A program made the position numbers and the translations under genes. Under the pieces are notes generated by a model that had not been told where the DNA came from, did no database searches, and saw nothing but the letters and a program-made list of their open reading frames with translations. A stretch of DNA of 45,420 bases from Streptomyces acidicola (GTDB taxonomy: Bacteria; Actinomycetota; Actinomycetes; Streptomycetales; Streptomycetaceae), in contig NZ_VMNX01000053.1 of NCBI RefSeq assembly GCF_009377235.1, forward strand, positions 1-45,420, written 5' to 3'. Each line of letters begins with the position of its first letter. The stretch's first letter is position 1. Shown one piece after another: positions 43,701-45,420 of the stretch.

Positions 43701-44773
43701 TCCCCTTCGAGGCCGACGACTTCGACTGGGCGAAGGTGCCGGACCACCTGCGCGTCACGTTCCGTATCGTCGACGAGCGCCGCCGCAAGCTCGCCGAGGA
43801 CAAGGACCTTCAGGCCCTGCAGCTCAGGCTGAAGCCGAAGGCGAGGAAGGCCATCTCGCAGGCCGCCGCGGCCACGGCGGAGCGTCAGGGCGGCGAGTCC
43901 CTGGAACGCTCCGGCCTGACCGACTGGACGATCGGCGCCCTCACCCGCGTCTTCGAGACCCGCCGCGCCGGCCAGCCGGTCAAGGCGTACCCGGCGCTGG
44001 TCGACGAGGGCGACACGGTCTCGGTCCGCCTCTTCGACACGGAGGCGGAGCAGGCGGAGGCCATGTGGAAGGGCACCCGCCGCCTGATCCTGCTGGGCAT
44101 CCCGGTGAACCCGGCGAAATTCGCCTCGGAGAAGCTGACGAACCCCCAGAAGCTCGCCCTGTCCGCGAACCCCCACGGCTCGATCCAGGGCCTGTTCGAC
44201 GACTGCGCGACGGCCGCGGCCGACCGGCTGATAGGGGACCTCGGGGGACCGGCCTGGGACGAGTCGTCGTACCGGAAGCTGTACGACAAGGTGCGCGCCG
44301 AGATCGTCGACACCACGGTCCGTACGGTCGGCCAGGTGCAGCAGGTGCTGGCCGCCTGGCAGGCCTGTGAGCGCCGTCTGAAGACCGTACGGAGCCCCGT
44401 GCTTCTGCCGAACCTCCAGGACGTACGGGCGCAGCTGGACGCCCTCGTGAAGCCCGGCTTCGTGACGGAGACGGGTCTGCGCCGACTGCCGGACCTGATG
44501 CGCTACTTGGTGGCCGTGGACCGTCGCCTCCAGCAGATGCCGACGAACGTCCAGCGGGACACCACCCGCATGGAGAAGATCCACGAGATGCGGGACGAGT
44601 ACGCCTGGCTCCTGGAACAGATGCCGCAGGGCCGCCCGGTCCCCGCCTCCGTCCTGGACATCCGCTGGATGATCGAGGAACTCCGCGTCAGCTATTTCGC
44701 CCACGCGCTGGGCACGGCGTACCCCGTCTCCGACAAGCGCATCGTGAAGGCCATCGACGCGGCGGTACCGTAA
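40742..44773 (+). CDS. hrpA: ATP-dependent RNA helicase HrpA (DEAH box)
   Basis: 1,343 aa, full length for HrpA. Motif I is GETGSGKTT at 100-108 and motif II DEAH at 198-201 (IIIDEAHERS). SATI (motif III) and QRKGRCGR (motif VI) follow, then the helicase-associated and OB-fold domains and the long HrpA-specific C-terminal region. HrpA unwinds RNA structures and, in E. coli, helps rescue stalled or collided ribosomes. ATG start, with GAGGTGAG about 15 bases upstream. Residues of about 481-500 form a Thr/Pro/Ser/Arg-rich insert between LGALDPP and DPRKRLT, where relatives usually join directly. The frame is kept and the helicase motifs are intact. Confidence 0.96.
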   Translation: MSTHPAPALGALAPRLAELSLRDAHRLGRRLEGARKIRNPEARAAVVAEIEAEVATAEDRMAGRRARVPAVTYPEQLPVSQKKDTIAEAIRDHQVVIVAGETGSGKTTQIPKICMELGRGVRGMIGHTQPRRIAARTVAERVAEELDTPLGESVGWKVRFTDQVNPDATFVKLMTDGILLAEIQTDRELRAYDTIIIDEAHERSLNIDFLLGYLSQLLPKRPDLKVVITSATIDPERFSRHFGDAPIIEVSGRTYPVEVRYRPLLEEDSDDADRDQITAITDAVEELMTEGKGDILVFLSGEREIRDTADALVKKNYRFTEVLPLYARLSHAEQHRVFQPHTGRRIVLATNVAETSLTVPGIKYVIDPGFARISRYSHRTKVQRLPIEAVSQASANQRKGRCGRTSDGICIRLYSEDDFTARPEFTDAEILRTNLASVILQMTAAGLGEIEKFPFIDPPDHRNIRDGVQLLQELGALDPPARHPTTTPQRAASRPPSDSKDPRKRLTQTGRKLAQLPVDPRLARMVLEADRNGCVNEVMVIAAALSIQDPRERPADKQTQADQQHARFKDETSDFLAYLNLWRYIREQQKERGSSSFRRMCKQEYLNFLRIREWQDIHSQLRTVAKQMGIRLNEEEAADQSIHVSLLAGLLSHIGMKDVRESKDSGQGTRKEGGRNEYLGARNAKFAIFPGSALFKKPPRFVMSAELVETSRLWARVNARIEPEWIEPLAEHLLKRTYSEPHWEKDQAAVMAYEKVTLYGVPIVAQRKVNYGRIDPETSRELFIRNALVEGDWRTHHKFFADNRKLLTEVEELEHRARRRNILVDDETLFDFYDQRVPEHVVSGAHFDSWWKRKRHEQPDHLDFEREMLIRESAEAVTKADYPDSWRQGQLKFRVTYQFEPGADADGVTVHIPLQVLNQVTDEGFDWQIPGLREELVTELIRSLPKPIRRNYVPAPNFAKKFLDTSVPLQEPLTVTMARELKRMVGVPFEADDFDWAKVPDHLRVTFRIVDERRRKLAEDKDLQALQLRLKPKARKAISQAAAATAERQGGESLERSGLTDWTIGALTRVFETRRAGQPVKAYPALVDEGDTVSVRLFDTEAEQAEAMWKGTRRLILLGIPVNPAKFASEKLTNPQKLALSANPHGSIQGLFDDCATAAADRLIGDLGGPAWDESSYRKLYDKVRAEIVDTTVRTVGQVQQVLAAWQACERRLKTVRSPVLLPNLQDVRAQLDALVKPGFVTETGLRRLPDLMRYLVAVDRRLQQMPTNVQRDTTRMEKIHEMRDEYAWLLEQMPQGRPVPASVLDIRWMIEELRVSYFAHALGTAYPVSDKRIVKAIDAAVP
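42178..42243 (+). other. In-frame insert inside hrpA containing a palindrome
   Basis: This stretch encodes about 20 residues absent, as I recall the family, from most HrpA proteins. It contains the hairpin GCCGC-TTC-GCGGC (42212-42224) and a run, TTCGGATTCAAAAG, that is AT-richer than the surroundings. The look is that of a small palindromic repeat that landed in frame. Confidence 0.5.
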
Positions 44774-44891
44774 CCACCCCGGTACTCCGGGTGAGTTCGA
44801 CCGGGGGCTCACCCTCCTGTACAGTCTCTTCTCGCAGCGCAACGCACGGCAGAGTCACTATCCGGCTCCGCCGGGAGGCGCAGCAAAACCT

Positions 44892-44966
44892 GGTCCTGTG
44901 GAGCAGTTTGGAGTGCTCGCCACCCTGTCAAGGTGGAGGCCGCGGGTTCAAATCCCGTCAGGACCG
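44892..44966 (+). tRNA. tRNA-Asp (anticodon GUC)
   Basis: 75 bases. Acceptor GGTCCTG / CAGGACC with discriminator G, anticodon stem CCACC/GGTGG around the loop CUGUCAA (anticodon GUC), and T-arm GCGGG-TTCAAAT-CCCGT. CCA is not encoded. It follows hrpA on the same strand after 118 bases. Confidence 0.96.
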
Positions 44967-44974
44967 CATCTTTA

Positions 44975-45009
44975 GAAGGGCCCGCGCCTACCAAGGCTGC
45001 GGGCCCTTC
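44975..45009 (+). terminator. Hairpin after tRNA-Asp, probable terminator
   Basis: Perfect 11-bp arms GAAGGGCCCGC (44975-44985) and GCGGGCCCTTC (44999-45009) with a 13-base loop, 9 bases after the tRNA. There is no U-run, which is common for stops in high-GC actinomycetes. Confidence 0.65.
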
Positions 45010-45420
45010 GCCATACCTGAGGGCTCCGCCCCCAGCTCCCCCGACATGCCGGCCCGATCGGCCTCGTCCTCAAACGCCGGACGGTGTGACGGGCATTTGG
45101 CCTCGGCGGCCGCCTACGGGAAACTCCCAGCCCCGGCTGCAATCCCCCAGTCCGGGCCGGCCCCCAGCCCCTCCGGCAAAACCCGGCGCCACGCGAGCCT
45201 TTGGCCCAACCACACCATCCAGCTCCACTCCGCACCTTCCGGCCGCGCTCCACACCTTCCAGCGCCGCCCGCACCCTCCAGCCCCTCCGGCGTTTGAGGA
45301 GCGGGGGTCCGGGGGCCGGCCCCCGAAACCGGGGTCCGGGGCGGAGCCCCGAGGAAGGCACCGGGACGCAACCCCGAAGAGGAGGCCCGGGGCGCAGCCC
45401 CAAACCCCGGGGGTCCAGGG
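45010..45420. other. Intergenic DNA rich in palindromic repeats
   Basis: No supported gene. The composition is Pro/Ala/Ser-type simple sequence in every frame. It holds an inverted pair of a 15-base repeat (45067-45081 and 45286-45300) and, from about 45300 on, several overlapping GGGGC/GCCCC palindromes such as GGGGGCCGGCCCCC and GGGGCGGAGCCCC, of the kind common between Streptomyces genes. Confidence 0.7.
45067..45300. repeat. Inverted pair of a 15-bp intergenic repeat
   Basis: TCCTCAAACGCCGGA at 45067-45081 and its exact reverse complement at 45286-45300. The CCGGCGTTTGAGGA core is a frequent intergenic repeat in Streptomyces genomes, as I recall. The 204-base spacer has no gene. Confidence 0.75.

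Overview
The window is a stretch of a Streptomyces-type actinomycete chromosome. GC content is very high, third codon positions are strongly GC-biased, genes are dense and often overlap by 1-14 bases, and the one regulator carries rare TTA codons. tRNA-Glu and tRNA-Asp genes and G/C-rich palindromic intergenic repeats fit the same group.

Positions 1-31343, all on the minus strand, form most of a trans-acyltransferase polyketide cluster that I read as a glutarimide pathway. In transcription order the genes are: acyl-CoA carboxylase beta chain (31343-29781), large LuxR/MalT-type (LAL) regulator (29337-26410), acyltransferase-thioesterase fusion (26027-24345), free acyl carrier protein (24204-23950), AsnB-like amidotransferase (23945-21960), PKS-A (21960-11974) and PKS-B (11895-13). 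No PKS module contains an AT domain. The inferred logic is as follows. The AT loads malonyl onto the free ACP and the amidotransferase turns it into malonamyl-ACP. Module 1 (KS-DH-KR-ACP) makes an amide-ended enoyl chain. Module 2 (KS, DH-like branching domain, ACP) adds a malonyl branch and the ring closes to a glutarimide. Module 3 is split between the proteins (KS at the end of PKS-A, KR-ACP at the start of PKS-B) and gives a hydroxyl. Module 4 (KS-ACP) leaves a ketone. Module 5 (KS-DH-KR-MT-ACP) gives a methylated alkene. The KS of module 6 ends PKS-B and the line continues beyond the left edge. This fits the streptimidone/cycloheximide branch of the glutarimide family, but the final product cannot be read from this window.

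Positions 31681-36880 hold a separate tightly coupled five-gene minus-strand cassette: nucleoside/thymidylate-kinase-like P-loop protein, GH3-type acyl-amido synthetase, LCMT/YktD-type methyltransferase and two proteins of unknown function. Its order and overlaps suggest one pathway. Its relation to the polyketide cluster is unknown, and it is the best candidate for an undescribed system here.

A tRNA-Glu gene (37441-37513) with a clear terminator separates this accessory region from housekeeping-type genes: a membrane metallophosphoesterase, a small zinc metallopeptidase, a low-complexity lipoprotein, the DEAH-box helicase HrpA, and tRNA-Asp. The right end is intergenic DNA rich in palindromic repeats.

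Regulatory signals of note are helically phased (C/T)AGGGG repeats around the carboxylase and LAL genes, a twice-repeated GACTTGAACT-like decamer upstream of the AT-TE gene, an intrinsic terminator after the LAL gene, and three TTA codons inside the LAL gene that suggest bldA control.
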